Positions 10,195 through 22,416 of a stretch of 64,000 nucleotides of DNA are shown piece after piece. This DNA comes from Triticum aestivum. Its lineage: Eukaryota; Streptophyta; Magnoliopsida; Poales; Poaceae. Numbering within the stretch: the stretch's first letter is position 1; the number at the start of each line of letters is the position of its first letter. The notes beneath the pieces were generated by a model. It saw only the letters and a list, made by a program, of their open reading frames with translations, did no database searches and was not told where the DNA came from. Position numbers and translations under genes: made by a program. The DNA is taken from contig NC_057800.1 in the NCBI RefSeq assembly GCF_018294505.1, positions 159,256,323-159,320,322 on the forward strand, read 5' to 3'.

Positions 10195-13030
10195 AATGGA
10201 CATGAAAAATACCACAACATGTCGGGTGCCATTCCATTATAGCATGCCAAGTTTCATGAATTTCAGACGAATTTTGGATTTACTAGAATTTAAAAATCAA
10301 GTATCTCAACATTTTGCCGGCAATCAACACTGCCCTGGTGTTTGAAATTCATTTCCATTTCTTGCATGGGACCTAAGCATGCACCAAAGGAAATAGATTT
10401 GATTTTCCAACCAATTTATATGCACTGGAGCATGTGCATGTAGTTCAAATTTGAATTATGCACATAAAATGCCTAGAAAGCCTAGTTCATGTATAAAAAT
10501 GTCGAAACGAACCCCAAAAATTCCAGAATTAAACACAACACTCTTGTTGTTCTACGTTGACACTAGAAATTTTTTGAAAGCAATAAGAGACAACAGATAT
10601 CATTTCGTCCCCAAAGGTGGCACGTTCCCTACCGAAACCATCACGCTTGTTGTGAGAAGCCCTGGTTTGGGAGAAGCTTATACCCAAACCTGCCCCAAAT
10701 GGGAAAAATCTTTTACCACAACATGTTGATGCTGCTCCATGATAGCATGCCAAGTTTCATGAATTTTAGATGAGTTTTGGATTTACTAGAATTTAAAAAC
10801 CAAATATCTCAATGTTTGCGGCCGAGTGACAGTGGCAGGGTGTTTGAAATTCATTCCCATTTCTTGCATGGGACCTAAGCATGCACCGAAGGACACAAAT
10901 TTGATATTTCAACCAATTTATATGCACTGGAGTATGTGCATGTAGTTCCAATTTGAATTATGCACCTAAAAATGCCTGTAAAACCCAGTTAATGTATAAA
11001 AATGTCCAAATGAACCCCGAAAAATTCCAAAATTAAACACAACACTCTTGTTGTTCTATGTTAACACTAGAAAATTTTAGAAAGCAATAAGAGGCAATGG
11101 ATATCGTTTTGTCCCCAAAGGTGGCACATTCCCTACCGAAACCATCACGCTTGTTGTGAGAAGCTCTAGTTTGTGAGAAGCTCTGGTTTGTGAGAAGCTT
11201 ATACCCAAACCTGGCCCAAATGGAATAATTTTTTTACCATGGCATGTTGATGCCGCTCCATGATAGCATATTTCATGAATTTCAAACGAGTTTTGGATTT
11301 ACTAGAATCTAAAAACCAAGATATCAATGTTTGCAGCCGAGTGACGGTGATAGGGTGTTTGAAATTCATTTCCATTTCTTGCGTGGGACCTAAGCATGCA
11401 CGGAAGGACACAAATTTGATCTTTCAACCAATTTATATGCATCGGAGCATGTGCATGTTGTTCAAATTTGAATTATGCACCTGAAATGCTTGGAAAACCA
11501 AGTTAATGTATAAAAATGTCCAAACAAAGCCCGAAAAATTCCAAAATTAAACACAACACTCTTGTTGTTCTATATTGACACTAGAATTTTTTTCAAAGCA
11601 ATAAGAGGCAACAGATATCGTTTCGTCCCCAAAGGTGGCACGTTCCCTACCGAAACCATCACGCTTGTTGTGAGAAGCTCTGGTTTATGAGAAGCTTATA
11701 CCCAAACCTGCCCCAAATGGGACAAAAATTTTACCACGACATGTTGATGCCGCTCCATGATAGCATGCCAAGTTTCACGAATTTCAGACGAGTTTTGGAT
11801 TTACTAGAATTTAAAAACCAAGTATCTCACTGTTCGCGGCCGAGTGATGGTGGCATGGTGTTTAAAATTCATTCCCATTTCTTACATGGGACCTAAGCAT
11901 GCACCGAAGGACACAAATTTGATTTTTCAACCAATTTATATGCACTGGAGCATGTGCATGTAGTTCTAATTTGAATTATGCACCTGAAATGCAAGGAAAA
12001 CCTAGTTAATGTATAAAAATGTCCAAACGAACCCCGAAAAATTCAAAAATTAAACACAACACTCCTGTTGTTCTATGTTGACACTAGAAATTTTTTGAAA
12101 GCAATAAGAGGCAATGGATATCGTTTCGTCCCCAAAGGTGACACGGTCTCTACCGAAACCATCACGCTTGTTGTGAGAAGCTTATATCCAAACCTGCCCA
12201 AAATGGAACATTTTTTTACCACGGCATGTTGATGCTGCTCCATGATAGCATGCCAAGTTTCATGAATTTCATACGAGTTTTGGATTTACTAGAATTTTAA
12301 AACCAAGTATCTCAATGTTTGCGGCCGAGTGACGGTGGCAGGGTGTTTGAAATTTATTCCCATTTCTTGCATGGGACCTAAGCATGCACCGAAGGACACA
12401 AATTTGTTTTTTCAACCAATTTATATGCACTAGAGCATGTGCATGTAGTTCAAATTTGAATTATACATATAAAATGTGTGGAAAACCCAGTTAATGTATA
12501 AAAGTGTCCAAACAAACCCTGGAAAATTCCAAAATTAAACAATCCTGTTATTCTATGTTGACACTAGAATTTTTTTGAAAGCAATAAGAGGCAACAAATA
12601 TCGTTTCATCCCCAAAGGTGGCACGTTCCCTACTGAAACAATCACGCTTGTTGTGAGAAGCTCTAGTTTGGGAGAAGCTTATACCCAAACCTGCTACAAA
12701 TGGGACAAAACTTTTACCACGGCATGTTGATGCCGCTCCAAGATAGCATGCCAAGTTTCATGAATTTCAGACGAGTTTTGGATTCACTACAATTTAAAAA
12801 CCAGGTATCTCAATGTTTGCGGCTGAGTGACGGTGGCAGGGTGTTTCACATTCATTCCCATTTCTTGCATGGGACCTAAGCATGCAACCAAGGACATGTT
12901 TTTTAAACCCATTTATATGCACTGGAGCATGTGCATGTAGTTCAAATTTGAATTATGCACCTGAAATGCCTACAAAACCAAGTTAATGTATAAAAACATC
13001 CAAACGAACCCTGAATAATTCCAATTTTTT
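10195..13030. repeat. Satellite-like tandem array, about 500-bp unit, about 5.7 copies
   Basis: The marker AGCATGCCAAGTTTC (or its variant) occurs at 10241, 10744, 11266, 11762, 12248 and 12745, giving spacings of 503, 522, 496, 486 and 497. Each unit also carries TTGCATGGGACCTAAGCATG, GGAGCATGTGCATGTAGTTC and CCCCAAAGGTGGCACGTTCC. Unit ORFs are short and broken, so it is non-coding. It lies in the body of CACTA-A. Similarity between units looks about 85-90 % by eye. Confidence 0.9.
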
Positions 13031-13276
13031 GATGACACACCTATAGTTGTATGTTCACTGCAAATAAAAGTTCTACCAATTCAAACACCATCCTTTGCAG
13101 CTGTGACCCCATTTCGTAATTCAAATCAAGGCAAAAAATCAAGTAGATCGTGCACAGTTTATTATCGCCAACCATGTGATATGCATCACAAAATATCTTG
13201 GAGCACCGTCGGAGTGTCAAGCACACTAGCCCACTCCTCAAATATCATTTCACTGTTCAATCGTCGCTAGTGAAAG

Positions 13277-13890
13277 ATGGGGACATGGACCCGCGTCGTG
13301 AGGGAAACTTCGGCGGCCCACTCCAGCGAGAGCGCGGCCGCAACCGCCAGGCGCGTGCTAACAAGCTTCGTGAGGGTGAACACAATCTACGTCCGGGCGG
13401 CCAAGGCAGCCCAAACGGCTGTTGTTGCTTCTCAGGCGGCGGCAGTAGCATCTGCCTCGGGGATAACAACTAGCGAGAGCGGCACACCAGCTGTTCGTTC
13501 TGCAGTGGCGGCCTTAGCCTTGATGGAGGCAGCCCACCACCATGTCGAGGCCGTCCATGCCCAGCTCGTGGCGGTCACCGCACAAATCGAACGAAGCTTC
13601 TCTGGCAATGGTTGGCAACCCACGGCCCAAGAGTTGGCAATCGTTGAGAGAGTTCGAGCAGCCATCCGTTCCTGCGCGGCATACCTCGCCACGACGGAGC
13701 CTGCCAAAGCCTAGATAGCGGCCGCCCACGCCAACTTGTGGCGGCCTATTCCAAAGATATGGCAGACGCGGATGGCGAGATGCTTGTCGAGTATGGTGCA
13801 ATTGATGCCATGGAGCCCCTTCCCCAGGAGACCGTCGGGCGCGAGCTGGACATGGAGGCGGCGGCGGAGATCGACGAGCACCAGCCGTAG
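13277..13890 (+). pseudogene. Alanine-rich ORF broken by a stop and a frameshift
   Basis: The ATG at 13277 opens 145 residues ending at 13714. The sequence is strongly alanine- and valine-rich with spaced charges (helix-like). After the TAG the coding character continues in a different frame from the ATG at 13759 to the TAG at 13888-13890 (43 residues, acidic, MADADGEMLVEYG start). So the parent gene was longer and has a stop plus a frameshift. No family is recognised. It sits 115 bp upstream of the copia insertion within CACTA-A. Confidence 0.4.
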
Positions 13891-13999
13891 TAGTACTCTT
13901 TGTTTTGTTTAATTAAGAGCGTCGGTCTTTAATTTGTTAGAGTAATGTTTAGGTCAGCTAGCTCTGTTTAATTGCTGAACTTGGTCGATTAAGAAGTCT

Positions 14000-14004
14000 G
14001 GGTG
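14000..14004. other. 5-bp target duplication of the copia element (left)
   Basis: GGGTG at 14000-14004 matches GGGTG at 29970-29974, fixing both ends of the copia insertion in CACTA-A. Confidence 0.9.
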
Positions 14005-15668
14005 TGAAGGAAATATGCCCTAGAGGCAATAATAAAGTTGTTATTTATATTTCCTTATATCATGATAAATGTTTATTATTCATGCTAGAATTGTATTAAC
14101 CGGAAACTTATTACATGTGTGAATACATAGACAAACTGAGTGTCACTAGTATTCCTCTACTTGACTAGCTCATTAATAAAAGATGGTTAAGTTTCCTAGC
14201 CATGGACAAAGAGTTATCATTTGATTAACGGGATCACATCATTAGAGAATGATGTGATTGACTTGACCCATCCGTTAGCTTAGCACGATGATCGTTTACT
14301 TTGTTGCTATTGCTTTCTTCATAACTTATACATGTTCCTATGGCTATGAGATTATGCAACTCCCGAATACCAGAGTAACACTTAGTGTGCTATCAAATGT
14401 CACAACGTAACTAGGTGGTTATAAAGATGCTCTACAGGTGTCTCTGATGGTGTTTGTTGAGTTGGCATAGATCGAGATTATGATTTGTCACTCCGATTAT
14501 CGGAGAGGTATCTCTGGGCCCTCTCGATAATACTCATCACTATAAGCCTTGCAAGCAATGTGACTAAAGAGTTAGTTACGCGATGATGCATTACGGAACA
14601 AGTAAAGAGACTTGCCGGTAACAAGATTGAACTAGGTATTGAGATACCGACGATCGAATCTCGGGCAAGTAACATACCGATGATAAAGGAAACAACGTAT
14701 ATCGTTATGCGGTTTGACCGATAAAGATCTTTGTAGAATATGTGGGAGCCAATATGAACATCCAGGTTCCGCTATTGGTTATTGACCGGAGACGTGTGTT
14801 GGTCATGTCTACATAGTTCTCGAACCCGTAGGGTCCGCACGTTTAACGTTCGGTGACAATCGGTATTATGAGTTTATGTGTTTTGATGCACCGAAGGTAG
14901 TTTGGAGTCCCGGATGTGATCACGGACATGACGAGGAGTCTCTAAATGGTCGAGACATAAAGATTGATATATTGGATGACTATATTCGGACACCGGATGA
15001 GTTCCGGGGGTCACCGGATAATTATCGGAGTGCCGGGGGGTTATCGGAACCACCGGGGGAACTAATGGGCCAACATGGGCCTTGTGTGAGAGAGAGGAGG
15101 GGCCATAGGGCTGTCCGCGCCCCCGCTTGGGAGTTGGACTAGGAAAGTGGGAGTCCTACTCCTACTAGGAGGAGGACTCCTCCCCCTCATTGGCGCGCCC
15201 CATGGCCGGCCTCTCCCTTGCTCCTTTATATACGGGGGCAGGGGGGCACCCTAGAGCACACAAGTTGATCATTGATCCCTTAGCCGCGTGCGGTGCCCCC
15301 CTCCACCATAATCCACCTCGGTCATATCATCGTAGTGCTTAGGCGAAGCCCTGCGACGGTAGCTTCATCATCACCGTCATCACGCCGTCGTGCTGACGAA
15401 GCTCTCCCTCGACACTCAGCTAGATCGAGAGTTCGTGGGACGTCACCGAGCCAGACGTGTGTAGATCGCGGAGGTGCCGTACTTTCGGTACTAGGATCGG
15501 TCGGATCATGAAGACATACAACTACATCAACCGCATTGTCATAACACTTCCGCTTACGGTCTACGAGGGTACATGGACAACACTCTTCCCCTCTCGTTGC
15601 TATGCATCACCATGATAGATCTTGCGTGTTCGTAGGAATTTTTTTTGAAATTACTGCGTTCCCCAATA
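14005..15668 (+). repeat. 5' LTR of the copia element
   Basis: It starts TGAAGGAAATATGCCCTAG and ends CCCCAATA. The length is 1664 bp, about 80 bp shorter than the 3' LTR. The shortfall lies near 15130-15150, where the 3' copy has an extra GC-rich stretch. A TATA-like TTTATATACGG is at about 15225. Confidence 0.9.
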
Positions 15669-15669
15669 G

Positions 15670-15682
15670 TGGTATCATAGCC
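15670..15682 (+). promoter_or_regulatory. Primer binding site (initiator Met-tRNA type)
   Basis: TGGTATCATAGCC follows the 5' LTR after one base. The copia consensus is TGGTATCAGAGC, so one position differs (T for G). Confidence 0.85.
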
Positions 15683-16451
15683 AGGTTTATGCGTAGATGT
15701 TATATGCACGAGTAGAACACAAAGGAGTTGTGGGCGTGGGTATGTACATATTGCTTGCCGTCACTAGTTGTTTCTTGATTCAGTGGTATTGTTGGATGAA
15801 GCGGCCCAGATCGACATTACACGTACGTTTACGCGAGACTGGTTCTACCAACATGTTTCGCACACAGGTGGCTGGTGGGTGTCAGTTTCTCCAACTTTAG
15901 TGAATCAGGTTCAATGAACCGGGTTCTTTCTGAAGATCAAAAAACAATCACTATACCGCGTTGTGGTTTTTGATGCGTAGGTAAGAACGGTTCTTGCTCA
16001 GCCCGTAGCAGCCACGTAAAACTTGCAACAACAAAGTAGAGGACGTCTAACTTGTTTTTGCAGGGCATGTTGTGATGTGATATGGTCAAGACATGATGCT
16101 AAATTTTATTGTATGAGATGATAATGTTTTGTAACACAATTATCGGCAACTGGCAGGAGCCATATGGTTGTCGCTTTATTGTATGAAATGCAATCACCAT
16201 GTAATTGCTTTACTTTATCACTAAATGGTAGTGATAGTCGTAGAAGCAATAGTTGGCGAGATGACAATGATGCTTCAATGGAGATCAAGGTGTCTAGCCG
16301 GTGACGATGGTGATCATGACGGTGCTTTGGAGATGGAGATCAAAGGCACAAGATGATGATGACCATATCATATCACTTATATTGATTGCATGCGATGTTT
16401 ATCCTTTATGCATCTTATTTTCCTTAGTTCGGTGGTAGCATTATAAGATGA
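15683..16451 (+). other. Copia leader between primer site and nested element
   Basis: Non-coding leader. Short ORFs here match nothing recognised. The sequence is continuous with 23939 onward once the nested Athila-like element is removed. Confidence 0.5.
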
Positions 16452-16456
16452 TCTCT
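16452..16456. other. 5-bp target duplication of the Athila-like element (left)
   Basis: TCTCT at 16452-16456 is repeated at 23934-23938, directly after the 3' LTR. Confidence 0.9.
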
Positions 16457-17973
16457 TGATACGTCTCCGTCGTATCTATAATTTTTGATTGTTCCATGTC
16501 AATATTATTCAACTTTCATATACTTTTTGGCAACTTTTTATATTATTTTTGGGACTAACATATTGATCCAGTGCCCAGTGCCAGTTCCTGTCTGTTGCAT
16601 GTTTTTGGTTTCGTAGAATATCCATATCAAACGGAGTCCAAACGGGATAAAAACGGACAGAGCTTATTTTTGGAAAATATGGAAAATTTGGAAGGAAAAT
16701 CAACGCGAATCAGTGCCCGAGGTGGTCACGAGGCAGGGGGCGCGCCCTACCCTCGTGAGCCCACCGTAAGGCGGTTGACGCTCTTCTTCTGCCACAAGAA
16801 AGCTAATATTCGGAAAAAAATCACGGCGAAGGTTTCAGGCCAATCGGAGTTACGGATCTCCATATATATATATATATACGAAACGGTGAAACAGAGCCAG
16901 AACAGAACGCAGAACCAGAGAGAAACAGAGAGATAGATCCAATCTCGGAGGGGCTCTCGCCCCTCCCATGCCATGGAGGCTAAGGACCAGAGGGGAAACC
17001 CTTCTCCCATCTAGGGAGGAGGTCAAGGAAGAAGAGGAAGAAGGGCCCCCTCTCCCCCTCTCCTCCGGTGGCGCCGGAACGCCACCGTGGCCATCATCAT
17101 CACCGCGATCTTCACCAACACCTCCACCATCTTCACCAACATCTCCATCACCTTCCCCCCTCTATCTACAGCGGTCCACTCTCCCACAACCCGCTGTACC
17201 CTCTACTTGAACATGGTGCTTTAAGCTTCATATTATTATCCAATGATGTGTTGCCATCCTATGATGTCTGAGTAGATTTTCGTTGTCCTATCGGTGGTTG
17301 ATGAATTGCTATGATTGATTTAATTTGCTTGTGGTTATGTTGCTGTCCTTTGGTTCCCATCATATGAGCGCGTGCGTGGATCACACCATAGGGTTAGTTG
17401 TATGTTGATAGGACTATGTATTGGAGGGCAAGAGTGACAGAAGCTTCAACCTAGCATAGAAATTGATGCATACGGGATTGAAGGGGGACCAATATATCTT
17501 AATGCTATGGTTGGGTTTTACCTTAATGAACATTAGTAGTTGCGGATGCTTGCTAATAGTTCCAATCATAAGTGCATAGAATTCCAAGTAAGGGATGACA
17601 TGCTAGCAGTGGCCTCTCCCACATAATACTTGCTATCGGTCTAGTAAAGTAGTCAATTGCTTAAGGGACAATTTCGCAACTCCTACCACCACTTTTCCAC
17701 ACTCGCTATATTTACTTTAGTTGCTTCTTTACCTTAACAGCCCCTAGTTTTATTTTCGTGCTCTTTATTATCTTGCAAACCTATCCAACAACACCTACAA
17801 AGTACTTCTAGTTTCATACTTGTTCTAGGTAAAGCGAACGTCAAGCGTGCGTAGAGTTGTATCGGTGGTCGATAGAACTTGAGGGAATATTTGTTCTACC
17901 TTTAGCTCCTCGTTGGGTTCGACACTCTTACTTATCGAAAACTGTTGCGATCCCCTATACTTGTGGGTTATCA
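16457..17973 (+). repeat. 5' LTR of the Athila-like element
   Basis: It starts TGATACGTCTCCGTCG and ends TACTTGTGGGTTATCA. A TA microsatellite at 16861-16878 is 8 bases longer here than in the 3' LTR. Confidence 0.92.
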
Positions 17974-17984
17974 AGACCTTTTTC

Positions 17985-18002
17985 TGGCGCCGTTGCCGGG
18001 GA
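17985..18002 (+). promoter_or_regulatory. Primer binding site (Asp-tRNA type)
   Basis: TGGCGCCGTTGCCGGGGA lies 11 bases after the 5' LTR. It is the usual primer site of Athila-lineage elements. Confidence 0.85.
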
Positions 18003-18097
18003 GCAATAGCGTGGGGTGAATATTCTCGTGTGTGCTTGTTTGCTTTATCACTAAGTAATTTTTATTTGCTGTTCTTAGTTGTTTCCTATCTTCAGTT

Positions 18098-19438
18098 ATG
18101 GGTAGGAAACGCAAAATACCAAAAAAATTAGTTGTACCTACTGAACCAATGGTTGAAGAACCAATCAAAATCTATCACACTGCTGAAGCTTATTACTTGG
18201 ATCATCTTCGATCCCTATGTGCTCGTGCTGAAACCCCAACTAGCTTAGTTGAGGGCAAATCTTTAGATGAGCATGCTTGTTATGTGCGACACCGTATATC
18301 TGAAAAAGGGAAATTATTATGGAGTCAAATTCAACGTTTGCAATGCTATGCTTGGAATTTATGTGAATTATATGATTTTACTTGTTGTTCTGAAAACCCT
18401 AAGAAACACCTTCCCTACCAATGTGAGTTTATTGATAATGGAATCTTATCTTCTTATGCTAAAGGTGTTTATAGTTACTATGATGTTCAACAAATTGAAG
18501 AATTTGTTGCTTTTGAGGATGCTTATGAAATTGCTTCTTTGATTGAAAAGTATGATGCTACTTTTCACAAATCTGAAATTTTTGCTATACTTAAATATTG
18601 CTATGATAATTATGCTTCTAATACCTATGTTAAACAATATATTGAGGAATACTCCGCTGTCCAAGAAGAGACTAATATTTTGCAGGAGTCTATGGAATAA
18701 GAAGTTGATGACACTGTGAGCTCATTGGATGAAAAAGATGAGGAGGAGAGCGAAGAACAAAAGGAGGAAGAGCGGATTGATCGCCTGTGCCCACCTTCTA
18801 ATGAGAGTAACTCTTCAACTCATACATTGTTTAATTCCCCTTCGTGCTTACCGAAGGATGATTGCTATGATGACTGTTATGATCCCTATGATTCTTTTGA
18901 AATATCCCTTTTTGATGATGCTTGCTATGCTTATGGCCAAGATGCCAATATGAATTATGCTTATGGAGATGAACTTGCTATAGTTCCTTATGTTAAACAT
19001 GAAATTGTTGCTATTGCACCCACACATGATAGTCCTATTATCTTTTTGAATTCTCCCGATTATACTATATCGGAGAAGTTTGCACTTATTAAGGATTATA
19101 TTGATGGGTTGCCTTTTACCGTTGCACATGATGATTTCGATAAATATAATATGCATGTGCTTGCTGCTCCTACTTGCAATTATTATGAGAGAGGAACTAT
19201 ATCTCCACCTCTCTATGTTTCCAACATGATAAAATTGCAAGAAACTGTTTATACTATGCATTGGCCTTTACTAGGTGTGCATGAATTGTTCTTTTATGAC
19301 ATGCCGATGCATAGGAAGAGAGTTAGACTTCGTCATTGCTTGATATATGTTGCTTTGTGCTCACTACTAAATTACAAATCATTGTTAATTAAAATTGGCT
19401 TTGATATACCTTGGGATCCGGGTGGATTCACTACTTGA
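18098..19438 (+). pseudogene. Gag-like ORF of the Athila-like element with one internal stop
   Basis: The ATG at 18098 opens 200 residues ending in TAA at 18698-18700. The same frame then continues without interruption to TGA at 19436-19438 for another 245 residues. A single nonsense change therefore splits a protein of about 446 codons. The N-terminus is basic (MGRKRKIPKK), the middle around 18716-18790 is very acidic (EEESEEQKEEE) and the C-terminal part is rich in aromatic residues. No zinc knuckle or enzyme motif is visible. The position directly after the primer site suggests a gag-derived or accessory protein of a non-autonomous element. Codon usage is AT-rich, unlike the grass host gene at 1987. 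Confidence 0.65.
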
Positions 19439-22401
19439 GCACTATATGCCTAGCTTAATGGCTTTAAAGAAAGCGCTGCCAGGGAGACAACCCGGAAGTT
19501 TTAGAGAGTCATTTATTTCTGTTGAGTGCTTTCATATAGTTTAAAAACAACAAAAATAAAGAGGGGAACCCAAAACTTTTCAAAAAGGAAAGTGAAAGTG
19601 AGAAAGACAAGCACTGTTGAAGTGGGAGAGCTCCTTGAACTTTGTTCATGCTCACGGCAACTTTGTGAATCTTGATTACAGAAACTTTTCAACAAAAATA
19701 ATTATCCCCTTGTACAATTCCATTGTATTATAAAAATAATGTGCCAAGGTTTGCCTTTAGGATGTTTACATTGCTTGATGGTTTGTACTGGTGCAGGACA
19801 GAAACTTTGGCTGTAGTGCGCGATTTTACATTTTTAGCTGGAACGTCAAATGGTTCTGATTCTTTTTGCACTGTCTTCCTATACAAATTGTTTATTTTTC
19901 CTAATTTTGGCAGAATTTTTCAAGTATCATAAGTATGGTGAATGTTCAGATTATTACAGACTGTTCTGTTTTAGACAGATTCTGTTTTTGATGCATAGTT
20001 TGCTTGTTTTGATGAAACTATCAATTTATATCAGTGGATTAAGCCATGAAAAAGTTATATTACAGTAGACACAATGCAAAAACAAAATATGAATTGGTTT
20101 GCAACAGTACTTAGAGTAGTGATTTGCTTTATTATACTAACGGATCTTACCGAGTTTTCTGTTGAAGTTTTGTGTGGATGAAGTGTTCGATGATCGAGAA
20201 GGTCTCGATGTGAGAAGAAGGAAGAGAGGCAAGAGCTCAAGCTTGGGGATGCCCGAGGCACCCCAAGTAAATATTCAAGGAGACTCAAGCGTCTAAGCTT
20301 GGGGATGCTGGGGAGGCATCCCCTCTTTCTTCAACAAATATCGGTATGTTTTCGGATTCGTTTCGTTCATGCGATATGTGCAAGTCTTGGAGCGTCTTTT
20401 GCATTTAGGTTTTTCTTTTTCTTTTTATGCACCATGCTGGTATGAGATAGTCCTTGGTTGATTTATAGAATGCTCTTTGCACTTCACTTATATCTTTTGA
20501 GTATGGCTTTATAGAATGCTTCATGTGCTTCACTTATATCATTTGAAGTTTGGATTGCCTGTTTCTCTTCACTTAGACAACCACCATTTGTAGAATGCTC
20601 TTTTGCTTCACTTATATTTGTTAGAGCGTGGGCATATCTTTTGTAGAAAGAATTAAACTCTCTTGCTTCACTTATATCTATTTAGAGAGATGACAAGAAC
20701 TGGTCATTCACATGGTTAGTCATAAAATCCTACATAAAACTTGTAGATCACTGAATATGATATGTTTGATTCCTTGCAATAGTTTTGCGATATAAAGATG
20801 GTGATATTAAAGTCATGCTAGTGGGTAATTGTGGATTGTAGAAATACTTCTGTTGAGGTTTGTGATTCCCGTAGCATGCACGTATGGTGAACCGTTATGT
20901 AACGAAGTCGGAGCATGATTTATTTATTGATTGTCTTCCTTATGAGTGGCGGTCGGGGACGAGCGATGGTATTTTCCTACCAATCTATCCCCTAGGAGCA
21001 TGCGCATAGTACTTTGTTTCGATGAATAATAGATTTTTGCAATAAGTATGTGAGTTCTTTATGACTAATATTGAGTCCATGGATTATACGCACTCTCACC
21101 CTTCCACCATTGCTAGCCTCTCTAGTACTGCGCAACTTTCGCCGGTACCATAAACCCACCATATACCTTCTTCAAAACAGCCACCATACCTACCTATCAT
21201 GGCATTTCCATAGCCATTCCGAGATATATTGCCATGCAACTTCCATCATCATCATATACATGACTTAAGCATTTATTGTCATATTGCTTTGCATGATCGT
21301 AAGATAGCTAGCATGATGTTTTCATGGATTGTCCATTTTTTGATGTCATTGCTACGCTAGATCATTGCACATCACGGTACACTGCCGGAGGCATTCATAT
21401 AGAGTCATACTTTGTTCTAGACATTGAGTTGTAAGTAAATAAAAGTGTGATGATCATCATTATTAGAGCATTGCCCCAGTGAGGAAAGGATGATGGAGAC
21501 TATGATTCCCCCATAAGTCGGGATGAGACTCCAGACTTTAAAAAAAAGAGGCCAAAGAAGCCCAAATAAAAAAGAGGCCAAAGAATCCCACCAAAAAAAA
21601 TAATAAATAAAATGAGAGAAAAAGAGAGAAGGTGCAATGTTACTATCCTTTTACCACACTTGTTCTTCAAAGTAGCACCATGTTCTTCATATAGAGAGTC
21701 TCTTGAGTTATCACTTTCATATACTAGTGGGAATTTTCATTATGGAACTTGGCTTGTATATTCCGATGATGGGCTTCCTCAAATTCCTGAGGTCTTCATG
21801 AGCAAGCAAGTTGGATGCACACCCACTTAGTTTCAGTTGGAGCTTTCATACACTTATAGCTCTAGTGCATCCGTTGCATGGCAATCCCAACTCACTCACA
21901 TTGATATATATTGATGGGCATCTCCATAGCCCGTTGATACGCCTAGTTGATGTGAGACTTTCTCCTTTTTTGTATTCTCCACATAACCCCCACCATCATA
22001 TTCTATTCCACCTATAGTGCTATGTCCATGGCTCACGCTCATGTATTGCGTGAAAGTTGAAAAGGTTTGAGAACGTCAAAAGTATGAAACAATTGCTTGA
22101 CTTGTCATCGGGGTTGTGCATGATGTGAATGCTTTGTGTGGTGAAGATGGAGCATAGCCAGACTATATGATTTTGTAGGGATGAGCTTTCTTTGGCTATG
22201 TTATTTCAATAAGACATAATTGCTTGGTTGGTATGCTTGAAATATTATTGTCTTTATGTCAAAGGATAGATTATTGCTTTGAATCACTCGTGTCTTAATA
22301 TTCATGCCATGATTAGACATATGATCAAGATTATGCTAGGTAGCATTCCACATCAAAAATTATCTTTTTTATCATTTACCTACTCGAGGACGAGCAGGAA
22401 T
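19439..22401 (+). other. Non-coding 3' interior of the Athila-like element
   Basis: No ORF of interest. The motif AAGCTTGGGGATGC occurs early (about 20239 and 20297) as well as at the polypurine tract, and TGCTTCACTTATATC-like units recur between 20480 and 20690. These are probably diverged internal repeats. Confidence 0.5.
20470..20690. repeat. Short diverged tandem repeat in the Athila-like element
   Basis: The block gaatgct then cttcacttatatc recurs about four times at roughly 50-60 bp spacing. The copies are imperfect. Confidence 0.55.
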
Positions 22402-22416
22402 TAAGCTTGGGGATGC
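22402..22416 (+). promoter_or_regulatory. Polypurine tract of the Athila-like element
   Basis: TAAGCTTGGGGATGC abuts the 3' LTR. Athila elements commonly carry an AAGCTTGGGG-type tract at this place. Confidence 0.75.
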
